34,862 bases of DNA from Hyphomicrobiales bacterium (GCA_900472605.1 UCJD01000018.1:1-34862), one strand, 5' to 3'. Counted from the stretch's first letter, positions 1 through 9,036 are shown. Made by a program: numbers and translations. The notes: a model not told the origin generated them from the sequence alone.

Positions 1-3
1 CAT

Positions 4-108
4 TTTTGCAACGGCTCCCCATGGGGCGAAGGGAAGATGGAGCGAGCGGCCCACTCCAAGTCTCTTCTCCCCAACGGGGAGAAGGTGCCGGCAGGCGGAT
101 GAGGGGGC
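4..108 (+). repeat. Rhizobial palindromic repeat (RIME-like), left copy
   Basis: This repeat starts with TTTTGCAACGGC (4-15). It contains a perfect hairpin, CTTCTCCCC (64-72) and GGGGAGAAG (76-84) around an AAC loop, and ends in GATGAGGGGGC. The same arrangement occurs in reverse orientation at 34750-34860. Short intergenic elements with CTTCTCCCC/GGGGAGAAG arms are abundant in rhizobial genomes (RIME-type). The family name is from memory; the inverted pair is seen directly. Confidence 0.8.
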
Positions 109-181
109 TCCGGGCTCTATACTATCCTATTGTTTTAAATACATAAATCACTGACATCACAACCAATGCCCGCTCACCCTA

Positions 182-203
182 CCCTCTCCCCGAGGGGAGA
201 GGG
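182..203. repeat. Short perfect hairpin after DMT transporter gene
   Basis: CCCTCTCCCC (182-191) and GGGGAGAGGG (194-203) form a 10-bp inverted repeat with a two-base centre. It lies 15 bp beyond the stop codon of the DMT transporter gene. It is a second kind of palindromic repeat and may help terminate or stabilise that mRNA, although there is no clear T-run. Confidence 0.55.
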
Positions 204-217
204 GGAGCAAGAGGCAC

Positions 218-1135
218 TCACACCACCCTCCTCCTCATCCGCGCGAACAACCGCCCGTCGATCGCCGCAAGGCCGATCGCGATCATCGCCATGCCGATCA
301 GGTGCTTGGCCTGCAGCTGCTCGCCGAGGATAGCGGCGCCGAGCAGGATGGCGCTGACGGGGATGAGGAAGGTGACCAGCATGAGGTTGGTGGCGCCAGC
401 CGTGGCGAGGATGCGGAAGAAGAGGACGTAGGCGACCGCCGTCGAGAGCAGCGCCAGGCCGAAGAGCGCCATCCAGGTCTCGGCCGAGGGTGCGGCGAGC
501 GTCCAGGGGTGATCGACGATGAGGGCGATGGGAAGCATCAGCACGGTGGAGGCGGTGACCTGGCCGGCGGCGGGGATGAGCGGCGCCATGCCCATCTGGC
601 GGAAGCGGCGGCCGTAAATGCCGGCGAAGGAATAGGAGAGTGCTGCGCCGAGAACCGCGAGCTGCGCCAGCACATTGGTCCCCAGTTCGCGCAGCGCGTC
701 GAAGCCGATCATGTAGGCGACGCCGGCGAAGCCGACGAGGACGCCGAGCAGGCGGTTTCCGGTCATCTTCTCGTCCGCCGTCAACAGATGCGCGACGACG
801 ACGCCGAAGAGCGGCGTGGTGGCGTTGAGGATCGAGGCGAGGCCGCTTGCAATATGCGTCTGGCCCCAGACGATGAGGCAGAAGGGGATCATGTTGTTGA
901 TCAGGCCCATGATGAAGAAGGCGGCCCAAGACTTGCCATCACGCGGCATGGCGTGGCCGGTGGCGCGGACAATGAGGTTCAGCGCGACGGCCGCGATCAG
1001 CACGCGGCCGGTGACGATCGTGAAGGGCGGCAGGGTTTTCACCAGGATGCCGTTGAAGAGGAATGAGCCGCCCCAGAGCAGCGACAGCACCAGCAACATT
1101 CCCCATTCGGCAAGGCCCATCTGCTTCTGCTGCAT
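218..1135 (-). CDS. DMT-superfamily (EamA) inner-membrane transporter
   Basis: A 305-residue protein with about ten hydrophobic segments and two EamA halves, the usual size for drug/metabolite transporters. The first half opens with LVLSLLWGGSFLFNGI and the second ends with ILLGAAILGEQLQAKHLIGMAMIAIGL; both are hallmark EamA stretches. It probably exports a small metabolite or toxic compound, but the substrate cannot be read from the sequence. The ATG is preceded by GGGAGAA at good spacing. The gene diverges from a LysR regulator across 217 bp containing a LysR-like inverted repeat, so that regulator probably controls it. Confidence 0.88.
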   Translation of the reverse strand: MQQKQMGLAEWGMLLVLSLLWGGSFLFNGILVKTLPPFTIVTGRVLIAAVALNLIVRATGHAMPRDGKSWAAFFIMGLINNMIPFCLIVWGQTHIASGLASILNATTPLFGVVVAHLLTADEKMTGNRLLGVLVGFAGVAYMIGFDALRELGTNVLAQLAVLGAALSYSFAGIYGRRFRQMGMAPLIPAAGQVTASTVLMLPIALIVDHPWTLAAPSAETWMALFGLALLSTAVAYVLFFRILATAGATNLMLVTFLIPVSAILLGAAILGEQLQAKHLIGMAMIAIGLAAIDGRLFARMRRRVV

Positions 1136-1269
1136 TGCTTTTCTCCCTATGCTTTCACGGCTGGCTTAGCGCTTGGCGTCGATCGATGCCACCCGATTCC
1201 TGCGCGGCTGGCTCACTCTCTTCCGTCGAGTTATTCTTATCCATGGCGACCGAGCTTTCACTTTGAATG

Positions 1270-1297
1270 ATCGCATTGATGCATATATTATTGCGAT
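1270..1297. promoter_or_regulatory. Candidate LysR operator between DMT gene and regulator
   Basis: ATCGCA (1270-1275) and TGCGAT (1292-1297) are inverted half sites flanking an AT-rich stretch. They lie between the divergent DMT transporter and LysR genes. This arrangement fits a LysR binding site serving both promoters. The regulator assignment is inferred from position. Confidence 0.45.
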
Positions 1298-1352
1298 AGG
1301 AGCCATGCGACAAACGAGTCTTTTTCGTTTCATGATTGAGCTGAGCTAAAGC

Positions 1353-2237
1353 ATGAGTGATTTTCTTCCATCCCTGTCGGCGCTGCGCGCCTTCGAGGCC
1401 GCCGCGCGGCATCTGAGCATGACGCTTGCGGCGCGGGAACTCAATGTGACGCCCGGCGCCGTCAGCCTGCAGATCCGCGATCTCGAAACGGCGCTCGGCG
1501 TGCGCCTGTTCGAGCGCAAGACGCGCGCATTGGCGCTGACGCCCGAGGGTGCGGACTATTTCACGACATTGCGGGCAGCCTTCCGACTGGTGCGCGAGGC
1601 GACCGCGGCGATCACAGCAAGAAACCGTGGCACGGTGCTCAACGTGACATGCACCGCGGGCTTCGCGACCTACTGGCTGGTGCCGCGGCTTTCGCGCTTC
1701 GAAGCGCTGAATCCGGAGATCGATGTGCGCATCAGCGCCTCGCACAGGGTGATGGATTTCCAGCGCGACGGGATCGACCTTGCCATCCGCCACGGGCTCG
1801 GCGGCTATGATGGTCTCGTCAGCGAGCGGCTGGTGGATGACGAGCTGGTGCCGGTCTGCACGCCAAAACTCGCCGATGAGCTTGGCCCGGATCCATCGCC
1901 CGATGCACTGGCACCGTTCCAGCTGATCCACGACGTCTACCGCCACGACTGGCAGCTATGGCTGGAAGCGGCGGGCGCGAGCAATGTCGATGCCGCACGC
2001 GGCCCTGTCTTCATGCACGGCAACGGCGCCTTTGAGGCGATGAAGGCGGGACTTGGCTTCGCGTTGATGCGGCGCTCCTTCGTGACGGCGGAACTGGAAG
2101 AGGGCCGGCTGGTCGCCCCCTTCCCTGTCGGCGTCGCCAGCCGGCTCGCCTTCCATCTCGTCTATCCCGGCCAGGCGCTGGAGCGGCCGGCAGCGGCCGC
2201 CTTCCGCCGATGGTTGCTATCCGAAGCGCAGCGATGA
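1353..2237 (+). CDS. LysR-family transcriptional regulator, GcvA-like
   Basis: A 294-residue LysR regulator. The N-terminal winged helix (about 7-66) reads SALRAFEAAARHLSMTLAARELNVTPGAVSLQIRDLE, close to the GcvA/AmpR subgroup. It is followed by a LysR substrate-binding domain (about 90-290) with the RISASHRVMDF and DLAIRHGLG stretches typical of GcvA-like proteins. It diverges from the DMT transporter gene at 218-1135 and probably controls it and itself. The Shine-Dalgarno before ATG 1353 is weak. The inducer is unknown. Confidence 0.88.
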   Translation: MSDFLPSLSALRAFEAAARHLSMTLAARELNVTPGAVSLQIRDLETALGVRLFERKTRALALTPEGADYFTTLRAAFRLVREATAAITARNRGTVLNVTCTAGFATYWLVPRLSRFEALNPEIDVRISASHRVMDFQRDGIDLAIRHGLGGYDGLVSERLVDDELVPVCTPKLADELGPDPSPDALAPFQLIHDVYRHDWQLWLEAAGASNVDAARGPVFMHGNGAFEAMKAGLGFALMRRSFVTAELEEGRLVAPFPVGVASRLAFHLVYPGQALERPAAAAFRRWLLSEAQR

Positions 2238-2322
2238 TCGCGACGCATGTGCGCCTGTTTCAGCAGGACACAGAAAAACTGGACACCCGAACTCATAAAA
2301 GACTTTCCTGTCGCGTATTTGC

Positions 2323-2337
2323 TGATTATCATAGTCA
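2323..2337. promoter_or_regulatory. Iron-responsive operator (RirA-type box) before fhuF
   Basis: The 15-bp site TGATTATCATAGTCA fits the TGA-N9-TCA iron-responsive operator described for RirA-controlled genes in rhizobia. It lies 37 bp before the fhuF start codon. The gene behind it is an iron-reduction gene, which strengthens the call. RirA would repress here when iron is plentiful. Confidence 0.6.
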
Positions 2338-2374
2338 GGATTAAGACGCATACGGGCAAGGCCGAACCTCAGTC

Positions 2375-3139
2375 ATGGCAGTTCAACAGATCGCGCGGAC
2401 GGCGCCCGGGCTCCCGCAGCCGATTGGCTTGTCCCACGCATTTTCCGGCGATCACGCCTGGTGTCGCGAGAAGATGATGCTGGCGGATGAGCTGGCCGGT
2501 GGCGTTGCTCTCGCTACATTCTTCGAGGATGGCGGTTTCGAGCGGGCGATCGACCGCTACACCGAGGTGACCAAAGGCACGGATCGCCGCGCCGTCGTCT
2601 CCATGTGGTCGCTCTATTACTTCGCCGGGATCACCATTCCCTATCTGCTCGCCCGCCGCCTGGCCGGCCAGGTGCTGCCGGTGGCGTTCGAGGAGATGAC
2701 GATCGCGCTGACCGAGGATGGGCTTCCGCGCGCCTTCGGCGTCTCCCATCGCGGCATGATCGGCGAAGAGACGAGCGGCGACGAGTTTTCCGTGGTCGGG
2801 CCGCTGATGTCGGGCCATCTCAACATGGCCGTCGAGCGATTGAAGCGCTGTGGGCTCTCGGCAAAGCTCTTGTGGAACAATGCCGCCGTCTACATCGACT
2901 ATACGCTGCGGCTGACCGATAGCGAGGGCGGCGGGCGTTCCGCGCCCGACCTGCCGCTTTTCGTGCGTGGGTGCCTGCCGGACGGCGGACCGAACCCATT
3001 GTGCGGCAGCGTCAAACAGGTGGAAGATGGTGGGCAGATGATCCAGCGGCGCAAGGTCTGCTGCCTGCGCTACATGCTTCCCGGGGTCGCGAATTGCGGC
3101 AGTCGCTGCGCGCTGCCCAGCCAGCGCAATCCGCAATAG
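2375..3139 (+). CDS. fhuF: Siderophore-iron reductase FhuF
   Basis: A 254-residue protein ending in the FhuF [2Fe-2S] signature: C229, C230, C241 and C245 in CCLRYMLPGVANCGSRC. The cysteine spacing is C-C-X10-C-X3-C. FhuF family proteins reduce ferric iron held by hydroxamate siderophores in the cytoplasm so that iron is released. The central region (VSMWSLYYFAGITIPYLLARRLAG, about 75-98) matches the FhuF/IucA-type fold. No siderophore transporter is adjacent, so it acts with uptake genes elsewhere. A TGA-N9-TCA box lies upstream, and a terminator hairpin lies 10 bp downstream. The ATG has no strong Shine-Dalgarno. Confidence 0.88.
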   Translation: MAVQQIARTAPGLPQPIGLSHAFSGDHAWCREKMMLADELAGGVALATFFEDGGFERAIDRYTEVTKGTDRRAVVSMWSLYYFAGITIPYLLARRLAGQVLPVAFEEMTIALTEDGLPRAFGVSHRGMIGEETSGDEFSVVGPLMSGHLNMAVERLKRCGLSAKLLWNNAAVYIDYTLRLTDSEGGGRSAPDLPLFVRGCLPDGGPNPLCGSVKQVEDGGQMIQRRKVCCLRYMLPGVANCGSRCALPSQRNPQ

Positions 3140-3148
3140 ATGCGGATC

Positions 3149-3178
3149 ACATCGCCGCCCTGAGTGCGGCGATGTTTT
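3149..3178 (+). terminator. Terminator hairpin after fhuF
   Basis: ACATCGCCGC (3149-3158) and GCGGCGATGT (3166-3175) form a perfect 10-bp stem with a 7-base loop, followed by TTTG. It sits between the convergent ends of fhuF and the saccharopine-dehydrogenase-like gene, so it may stop transcription from both sides. The T-run is short. Confidence 0.6.
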
Positions 3179-3192
3179 GAAATGCTTGTCGA

Positions 3193-4275
3193 TCAGGCTC
3201 TGCGGGACGTACCCGTCTTGAAGAGGCTGCCGGTCGGCGTCGTCAGGAACATGTCGAGCGGAATGTGCTCCTGGTGCAGGAAGCCGGTTGCGGGTAGCAG
3301 CCCGTCGCGAACCATCTCGATTACGGCAACGACCGATGCCGAGGTTGTCCAGGCGATCGCCGTGCGCCGGGCGCCTGATATCTCGATCGGGTAATAGGCG
3401 CGCACGAACTCCTTGCGGCGCAGGCTGCCGCGCTCCGTGCCTTCAGCCGCCACATGCACGTAGACGACATCGTCATCGACGGGGGGCTTGGCCTCCGTCA
3501 GGATTTCGCCGGCGAGCTTGCGCTTGTCGCGCATCAGAAGTTCGTGGAAGAAGAAGTTCATCAGGTCCATATGGCCGGGATAGCGCATGGTCTTGTAATC
3601 AAGGTTCTCGACCTTGCCGAGCAGCGTGTCGCACATGGTGCCGAGACCGCCCGAGGTGGTGAACGCCTCCAGCTTGACGCCCTCGACATAGATGGTCTCC
3701 AGCCACTCCATCGGCGACACCAGCTTGCGCACGCCGCCTTCGATCACTTCGCAATCGTTCAGATACTCGTTGACGACGCCCTCCGGCGACCAGTTGAAGG
3801 CGTAGCCCAGCAAACCCGTCGGATTTTGCGGCAAGGCGCCGACGCGCATGCGGATAGACCGGCAACGATCGAAGCCATCGGCAAGGCTCGAGCCGACGAT
3901 GCCGACGAAGCCAGGAGCGAGCCCGCATTGCGGCGCCATCAGGCCACGGGCGGTCTTCGACAGCTCGATGATGAAGTTGGTGGTGGGCACATCTTCCGTC
4001 AGATCGAAATAATGGATGCCGGCGGCATGGGCGGCGCGCGCCAGCCCGATATTCAGGTGATAGGGCAGGCACGACAGCACCGCATCGACACCCGACAGCA
4101 ATTCACCGATGACAGCGGGATCGGAGATATCGCCGCTATGGCAATTGAACGGCACCTCTCCGGCCGGCAACTGCGCGTCGACGCCCGTAACCTCGAAGCC
4201 GCCCTCATGCAGAAGCGTGGCGGCCAGCCGCCCGACCTTGCCCAGACCGAGTACGGCGATTTTCGTAAAGCTCAT
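3193..4275 (-). CDS. Saccharopine dehydrogenase family protein
   Basis: A 360-residue NAD(P)-dependent enzyme of the saccharopine-dehydrogenase-like group. The N-terminus has a Rossmann motif, AVLGLGKVGRLAATLL (GLGKVG, residues 10-15), then an acidic residue ending the second strand (VTGVDAQ). The remainder (APGFVGIVGSSLAD, about 120-135) matches the catalytic domain of this family. Members act on lysine, saccharopine or other amino-acid-derived imines, so the exact substrate is uncertain. The ATG follows a strong GGGAGGAC Shine-Dalgarno. It runs in the same direction as dnaA but is separated from it by a terminator, so it is probably transcribed on its own. Confidence 0.82.
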   Translation of the reverse strand: MSFTKIAVLGLGKVGRLAATLLHEGGFEVTGVDAQLPAGEVPFNCHSGDISDPAVIGELLSGVDAVLSCLPYHLNIGLARAAHAAGIHYFDLTEDVPTTNFIIELSKTARGLMAPQCGLAPGFVGIVGSSLADGFDRCRSIRMRVGALPQNPTGLLGYAFNWSPEGVVNEYLNDCEVIEGGVRKLVSPMEWLETIYVEGVKLEAFTTSGGLGTMCDTLLGKVENLDYKTMRYPGHMDLMNFFFHELLMRDKRKLAGEILTEAKPPVDDDVVYVHVAAEGTERGSLRRKEFVRAYYPIEISGARRTAIAWTTSASVVAVIEMVRDGLLPATGFLHQEHIPLDMFLTTPTGSLFKTGTSRRA

Positions 4276-4351
4276 TTATGTCCTCCCAAGGCGCGGCGTT
4301 TTCCTCCCGTCGCGCGTATGCTTGAAAGGGCTGTATAAAATAAACAGCGCA

Positions 4352-4383
4352 TAAAAGGAAACGGCCGGGATCGCTCCCGGCCG
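4352..4383 (-). terminator. Rho-independent terminator of dnaA
   Basis: On the minus strand CGGCCGGGA and TCCCGGCCG (arms 4375-4383 and 4362-4370) form a 9-bp stem around a GCGA tetraloop. It is followed by TTTCCTTTT. It lies about 25 bp beyond the dnaA stop codon and is a convincing intrinsic terminator. Confidence 0.85.
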
Positions 4384-4408
4384 CTTAATTTCCATGGTAT
4401 GATCTAGA

Positions 4409-5857
4409 CTACTCGTTGATCAGGCGCTTCAGCAGCTCGATCTCGTGAGACAGCTTGCTGTCACCTGATATCAGCTCCTCGATCTTGCGCACGGCATGCA
4501 GCACGGTCGTGTGGTCGCGGCCACCGAAGCGACGACCGATCTCCGGGAAGGAGCGCGGGGTCAGGGTCTTGGCCAGATACATGGCGATCTGGCGCGGCTT
4601 GACGATGACGCGCGTGCGACGGTTCGAAACCAGCTCCTGGCGCGACACGTTGTAGTGACGCGCGACGATGCGCTGGATGTCCTCGATACGCACGCGGCGC
4701 GGCTCGCCGGAGCCGACGAGATGGGCGAGAAGCTCGTCCACGCGCTCGACCGTCAGATTGGGCTCGAAGGAGCGACGGAAGAGCAGCTGGTTGAAGGCGC
4801 CTTCCAGTTCACGGCCACTGGCGGTGATGCTGCGGGCAACGTGGTTGAGCAGCTCGGTCGACATTTCCAGCGACGGATCTTCACCGCGGGCAACCTCGAG
4901 GCGACGCTGAAGGATTTCAAGACGCATCTCGTAATCCGGGCCGTCAAGCTCGATGGCCACGCCACCCTGCAGACGCGAACGAACGCGTGGATCAAGCGAT
5001 TCCAGTTCCCAGGGCGCACGGTCGGCTGCGACGACGACCTGCTTGGCGCTGTCGAGCAGCATGTTCAGAAGATGGCAGAACTCGTGCTGGATCATCTTGC
5101 CCTGCAGGAACTGCATGTCGTCGATGATCAGAAGGTCGATGTTGCGCAGACTATCCTTCAGCGTCAGCGCGTCATTGTCGCGGATCGCGGTCGCGAAACG
5201 CCACATGAAGTATTCCGCCGTCAGGTAGACGACGCGCAGCTGGCGCGGGTTCTGCACGGCTGCATTGGCGATTGCCTGCAGCAGATGGGTCTTGCCGAGA
5301 CCGACCGTGGAATGAACGAAGAGCGGGTTGAAGCGCACTGCGCCCTGGCCGGCTTCGGCAATGGTCTTTGCGGCCGCAAGGGCTACACGGTTGGAGCTGC
5401 CTTCGACGAAGGTGTCGAAGGTGAAGCGGTTATCGAGCGGCGAGCCGAAGAGCGGCTGGCCCGATGTGACCGGACGCGCGGCGGATGCTGCCGAAACGGT
5501 CTGCTGGACGATCTGGCCGGCCTGCTGAGCGACCTGACGACGCATCGGAGCTACGGATGATACAGGCTCCTGGGTCGCCGTTTCTTCCGGCTTGCTGATA
5601 GCCCGGGTCGCGGTGCGAACCAGAATTTCGACCTTCAGGATCTCAGCGTCTTCCGCCTGGAAAATGCCGGTGATCAGGTCGAGGTAACGATTGTTGATCC
5701 AGGACTTCAGAAACGTCGTCGGCACGGTCAGCCGAACAACACTCTTGGAGACGGAATGGAGCTTCAGCCGGGCAAACCAGCTTGCGTAGACATCCGGACC
5801 GACCTGCGCCTTCAGGCGTGCACTGACTCGTTCAAAAAGTATGCCATCATTCTTCAT
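4409..5857 (-). CDS. dnaA: Chromosomal replication initiator protein DnaA
   Basis: DnaA binds DnaA boxes, melts the origin and loads the helicase. From ATG 5857 the protein has 482 residues, the usual rhizobial length. Domain I starts at [22 protein letters not shown] (about 7-28) and a linker rich in Q, A and V follows. The AAA+ domain has Walker [10 protein letters not shown] (about 183-191) and Walker B LLIIDD (242-247). The C-terminal DnaA signature [10 protein letters not shown] is at 447-456. The start is ambiguous. The frame stays open to an ATG at 5959, adding 34 residues ([13 protein letters not shown]...). However, ATG 5857 has a GGGAGAC Shine-Dalgarno at ideal spacing and begins just before domain I, so I prefer it. 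A terminator follows the gene. Confidence 0.97.
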   Translation of the reverse strand: MKNDGILFERVSARLKAQVGPDVYASWFARLKLHSVSKSVVRLTVPTTFLKSWINNRYLDLITGIFQAEDAEILKVEILVRTATRAISKPEETATQEPVSSVAPMRRQVAQQAGQIVQQTVSAASAARPVTSGQPLFGSPLDNRFTFDTFVEGSSNRVALAAAKTIAEAGQGAVRFNPLFVHSTVGLGKTHLLQAIANAAVQNPRQLRVVYLTAEYFMWRFATAIRDNDALTLKDSLRNIDLLIIDDMQFLQGKMIQHEFCHLLNMLLDSAKQVVVAADRAPWELESLDPRVRSRLQGGVAIELDGPDYEMRLEILQRRLEVARGEDPSLEMSTELLNHVARSITASGRELEGAFNQLLFRRSFEPNLTVERVDELLAHLVGSGEPRRVRIEDIQRIVARHYNVSRQELVSNRRTRVIVKPRQIAMYLAKTLTPRSFPEIGRRFGGRDHTTVLHAVRKIEELISGDSKLSHEIELLKRLINE

Positions 5858-5959
5858 GTCTCCCTTTTCCCCCGCCGCGTCTGGGCAAATAGAGCCTAAC
5901 GTCTGAGATACTTTGTCCGAATTGTCCAAAGCACTCGCCGCCATCGAATTCATGTGCAT

Positions 5960-6754
5960 CTTGCCGCCTTATAGTTCCATCGGCCGACCTAATCCTGGTC
6001 GCCCGATCATTTCCCCGCTTATGACCTGACAGCATCACCCTCATGCTCTGCCGTCGGCCGGTTCACTCAAACGCGTGCCTCTTAACGAGAGGCGACTGTT
6101 GGAGGCGAAGCCGACCGCTTCATGCGATCTTGTGCTTCCCGTCTCCTACCGGTGCCCGCTCCTCGTCCAACGAACACCAGCCTGCCTGCGTATGCTTTTT
6201 CTTTTTACCGAGGTCGCACGCACAGCGTGCAGCCCTCAAAAAAGGCGCACAGATGATCCCGTTCCGCGGCAGCCAAGCCGCAGTCGAATCTGCATCAGTG
6301 CGTGAAAATCCGGAGGTCGAAACTTCCGCAACAAAAGACACAAAAGCATCGTCCTGCCGACGTGGCAGTTTCAGACCAAGCCTTAAAACAGGTGATGTCC
6401 GAGCCCCTTGTTGAGAGGCATTTAGGCAGGATCGGGGGTGGAGATCAACGGGGAATTTTGCTCAAAAACGAGCGTGGCCGGTTGACTCTGGGGGCACTTT
6501 TAGGGCGTCGCCCAAGAGCAAAAAAAGAATCGCTTTTGAATCAAGGAGATTCCGGAAACCGGCAATTTTGACACGCATAAAAAGAAAAAAAGAAAAAAGC
6601 TTCTTGACTCCTTTTAGAGCCCGCAACGGAAGGTCTGAGTCTCTTCACTCAATAGCAACCTGACACAAGCCATTGTAATTACTCATTTTTTTGTGTCATT
6701 TGCCAGACACGAAATCGTCGCCAAATTAACCATAGTTCGGGCAGTCGGCGGAAT
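5960..6754. other. Long non-coding region upstream of dnaA
   Basis: About 800 bp separate dnaA from the rpsT terminator. Base composition and codon pattern do not support any long ORF here. The stretch at 6520-6620 is strikingly A-rich on the plus strand (runs such as AAAAAAAG and AAAAAGAAAAAAAG around 6520-6600) and is followed by CTTGAC. I found no consensus DnaA box (TTATCCACA or its complement) and no CtrA-type TTAA-N7-TTAA site. It must hold the dnaA promoter and leader. I could not pick a promoter confidently; an ACTATAAGG -10-like sequence lies at about 5969-5977 on the minus strand. Confidence 0.5.
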
Positions 6755-6783
6755 CGAAAAAGCCCGACAAAGTTGCCGGGCTA
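6755..6783 (-). terminator. Rho-independent terminator of rpsT
   Basis: On the minus strand AGCCCG and CGGGCT (arms 6777-6782 and 6761-6766) enclose a 10-base loop and run into TTTTTC. It lies about 30 bp beyond the rpsT stop codon and is a normal intrinsic terminator. Confidence 0.85.
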
Positions 6784-6812
6784 ATCATATAGCTGTCTTT
6801 ATTAACGAAAGC

Positions 6813-7091
6813 TTAAGCGGTCGCGCCGACCGACAGAGCCTTCACACGAGCTGCGAGGCGCGAGACCTTGCGGGATGCCGTGTTGGCGTGCAGGACGCCC
6901 TTGCTTGCTGCGCGGGCCAGTTCCGGCTGCGCGGCCTGGAAAGCTTCCTTGGCCTTGGCAGCATCGCCAGCTGCGAGTGCTTCTTCGACCTGACGAACGA
7001 ACGTGCGAACGCGCGAGCGACGAGCCTTGTTGACGTCGGTACGGCGGGCGATCTTGCGGGTCGCTTTTTTCGCCGAAGTTGTATTGGCCAT
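6813..7091 (-). CDS. rpsT: 30S ribosomal protein S20
   Basis: A 92-residue, lysine- and arginine-rich protein beginning [17 protein letters not shown], the typical alphaproteobacterial S20 start. It continues through helices including [18 protein letters not shown] and the conserved [17 protein letters not shown] near the C-terminus. S20 binds 16S rRNA early in 30S assembly. The frame extends to 7118, but the ATG at 7091 has a GAGAGG Shine-Dalgarno and matches the family N-terminus. It has its own promoter (7215-7242) and terminator, giving a monocistronic mRNA with a leader of about 115 nt. The rpsT-dnaA order is conserved in rhizobia. Confidence 0.97.
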   Translation of the reverse strand: MANTTSAKKATRKIARRTDVNKARRSRVRTFVRQVEEALAAGDAAKAKEAFQAAQPELARAASKGVLHANTASRKVSRLAARVKALSVGATA

Positions 7092-7214
7092 GGATGCCTC
7101 TCTCAAGAATTCGAACAAATTCCGCTACCGCCGCGGGCCTTGCAGCCACTTCCTACACAGCAATGCGGGAGTATTATCGGAAAACCGGACTGGCTTCCCG
7201 AACCTTGGGCGGGC

Positions 7215-7242
7215 ATATAACCCTAAAGCCGACCGGCGTCAA
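7215..7242 (-). promoter_or_regulatory. Sigma70-type promoter of rpsT
   Basis: On the minus strand TTGACG (7242-7237) and TTATAT (7220-7215) are separated by 16 bp. This fits the alphaproteobacterial housekeeping consensus CTTGAC-N16/17-CTATAT well. It predicts a start near 7208 and an rpsT leader of roughly 115 nt. Confidence 0.65.
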
Positions 7243-7292
7243 CGCGCATTTTCAAGGAACCGTCGCCTTTTCTCCCAAGGATCAGTTTGGGC

Positions 7293-8066
7293 TCAGCGGT
7301 TCTGGAAGGCGGGTTTACGCTTTTCGATGAAGGCTGTCATCCCTTCCTTCTGATCTTCCGTTGCGAAGAGACTGTGGAACAGGCGGCGCTCGAAGCGCAG
7401 GCCTTCCTCCAGCGTGGTCTCCAGAGCGCGGTTGACGGCCTCCTTGGCCATCAGCACCGAGGGGCGCGACAGCGACGCGATTTTGGCGGCTGCCTCCAGG
7501 GCCTCGTCGAGCAGGCGCTCGGGCGCGACTACACGCGATACGAGTCCTGCCCGCTCTGCTTCCGCCGCATCCATCATGCGGCCGGTCAGCACCATGTCCA
7601 TGGCCTTGGCCTTGCCGACGGCGCGCGTCAGGCGCTGGGATCCGCCCATGCCGGGGATGACGCCAAGGGTGATTTCCGGCTGGCCGAACCTGGCGGTCTC
7701 CGACGCGATGATGAAGTCGCAGATCATGGCGAGTTCGCAGCCGCCGCCAAGCGCGAAGCCGCTAACGGCGGCGATGACGGGCTTGCGCACTTTCGCGACA
7801 TCGTCCCAGCCGCCAAGGAAATTGCGGCCGTAGACTTCGGCGAAGTCGAGCGGCTGCATTTCCTTGATATCGGCGCCGGCGGCAAAAGCGCGCTCGGAAC
7901 CGGTCAAGACGATGGCGCCGACGGCGGCGTCATCCTCGAATGCGGCATAGGCCTGCAGGAGTTCCTTCAGCACCGTCGAATTCAGGGCGTTCAGCGCCTG
8001 CGGACGGTTCAGCGTAATCAGCCCCACGGCGCCGCGGGTTTCGACGATCAGCGTTTCATAAGACAT
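7293..8066 (-). CDS. Enoyl-CoA hydratase
   Basis: A 257-residue crotonase-fold enzyme that hydrates trans-2-enoyl-CoA to 3-hydroxyacyl-CoA in fatty-acid oxidation. Both catalytic glutamates of true hydratases are present: E111 in [12 protein letters not shown] and E131 in [13 protein letters not shown]. The oxyanion-hole segments [11 protein letters not shown] (60-70) and ALGGGCELA are intact. The C-terminus [25 protein letters not shown] is the usual crotonase ending. The ATG follows a GGGAGGA Shine-Dalgarno. It lies 64 bp downstream of mutM on the same strand and may share its transcript. The symbol is left empty because fadB1, ech and paaF are used variably. Confidence 0.94.
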   Translation of the reverse strand: MSYETLIVETRGAVGLITLNRPQALNALNSTVLKELLQAYAAFEDDAAVGAIVLTGSERAFAAGADIKEMQPLDFAEVYGRNFLGGWDDVAKVRKPVIAAVSGFALGGGCELAMICDFIIASETARFGQPEITLGVIPGMGGSQRLTRAVGKAKAMDMVLTGRMMDAAEAERAGLVSRVVAPERLLDEALEAAAKIASLSRPSVLMAKEAVNRALETTLEEGLRFERRLFHSLFATEDQKEGMTAFIEKRKPAFQNR

Positions 8067-8130
8067 GCGTTCCTCCCGGTCGGGCCAATGCCCAGGCTAT
8101 TTATGGCAGGCAGCTATTTTTGGCAGGCCG

Positions 8131-9036
8131 TTACTTCTGACAGGTTGGGCAATAGAAGGTCGAGCGCCCGGCCTGAACGATGCGGGTGATCGTACCGCCG
8201 CAATCAGGCGTACGGCAAGGCTGCCCTTCACGATCATAGACGGAGAAGGAATGCTGGAAATAGCCGAGCGAGCCATCCGTCTGGATATGATCGCGCAGCG
8301 ACGAGCCGCCGGCCTTGATCGCATCGGCAATGACGTCGCGGATCGAGGAGACGAGCAGGTCGAGCTGCTTGGTGGGCTTGCCCGTTGGGGTCACCAGGGT
8401 GGCGGCAGGGCGCGTCGGCTTCAGGTGCGAGCGCCACAACGCCTCGCACACATATATATTGCCGAGGCCGGCGATGTTCTTCTGATCGAGCAGCGCGCTC
8501 TTCAGCGGCTGCGCCTTGCCCTTGAAGCGCTCGGCCAGATAGGCGGCGCTCAGCGCATTGCCTGTCGGCTCCGGGCCGAGCCCATAGAGAAAGGGATTGA
8601 TGTCGAGCGCCGTGCGATCGGCCATGTCCATGAAGCCGAAGCGGCGCGGGTCATTATAGATGACGCGGCTTTCTCCCGACGGCCCTTCCAGATGGAAGAT
8701 CACGTGATCGTGCTTTTCATCCTTGGAGCGCGGATGATGGAAATCACCCGGTGTTTCGGGGGTGGGCCTATCGGCGATCGGGCCGGCCTCGACGCGGAAG
8801 GAACCGGACATGCCGAGATGGGCGATGATGGTGGAGCCGCTGTCGAGATCGATCAGCAGATACTTGGCGCGGCGCCCCAGCGAAACAATGGTGCGGCCGG
8901 ATGCCTTTTCGCCAAACGCCTCAGGAAACGGGAAGCGCAGATCCCCTCGCCGAAGCTCCAAACGGACAATGCGCGCGCCCTCCATGGTGGGCGCAAGACC
9001 ACGCTTGACGGTTTCGACTTCTGGCAATTCCGGCAT
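8131..9036 (-). CDS. mutM: Formamidopyrimidine-DNA glycosylase (Fpg/MutM)
   Basis: A 301-residue bifunctional glycosylase/AP lyase that removes 8-oxoguanine and formamidopyrimidines. The protein must begin MPELPEVET because Pro2 is the catalytic nucleophile after Met removal, which fixes the start at 9036. The frame continues to 9066 but that start would bury Pro2. Glu3 and the [11 protein letters not shown] lysine segment are present. Helix-two-turn-helix residues ([17 protein letters not shown]) precede a C-terminal zinc finger, C-X4-C-X16-C-X2-C (CRTPDC...YCPTC). It is transcribed away from ubiE; this mutM/ubiE divergence is usual in rhizobia. Confidence 0.96.
   Translation of the reverse strand: MPELPEVETVKRGLAPTMEGARIVRLELRRGDLRFPFPEAFGEKASGRTIVSLGRRAKYLLIDLDSGSTIIAHLGMSGSFRVEAGPIADRPTPETPGDFHHPRSKDEKHDHVIFHLEGPSGESRVIYNDPRRFGFMDMADRTALDINPFLYGLGPEPTGNALSAAYLAERFKGKAQPLKSALLDQKNIAGLGNIYVCEALWRSHLKPTRPAATLVTPTGKPTKQLDLLVSSIRDVIADAIKAGGSSLRDHIQTDGSLGYFQHSFSVYDREGQPCRTPDCGGTITRIVQAGRSTFYCPTCQK

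Noticed and set aside
6043..6414. A 123-codon frame in the dnaA upstream region
   Set aside because: No good ribosome site, odd composition (many C, R and S) and no family resemblance; likely chance.
5960..6800. Chromosomal origin of replication next to dnaA
   Set aside because: No DnaA boxes seen, and in S. meliloti the origin is reported elsewhere; dnaA alone is not evidence of oriC.
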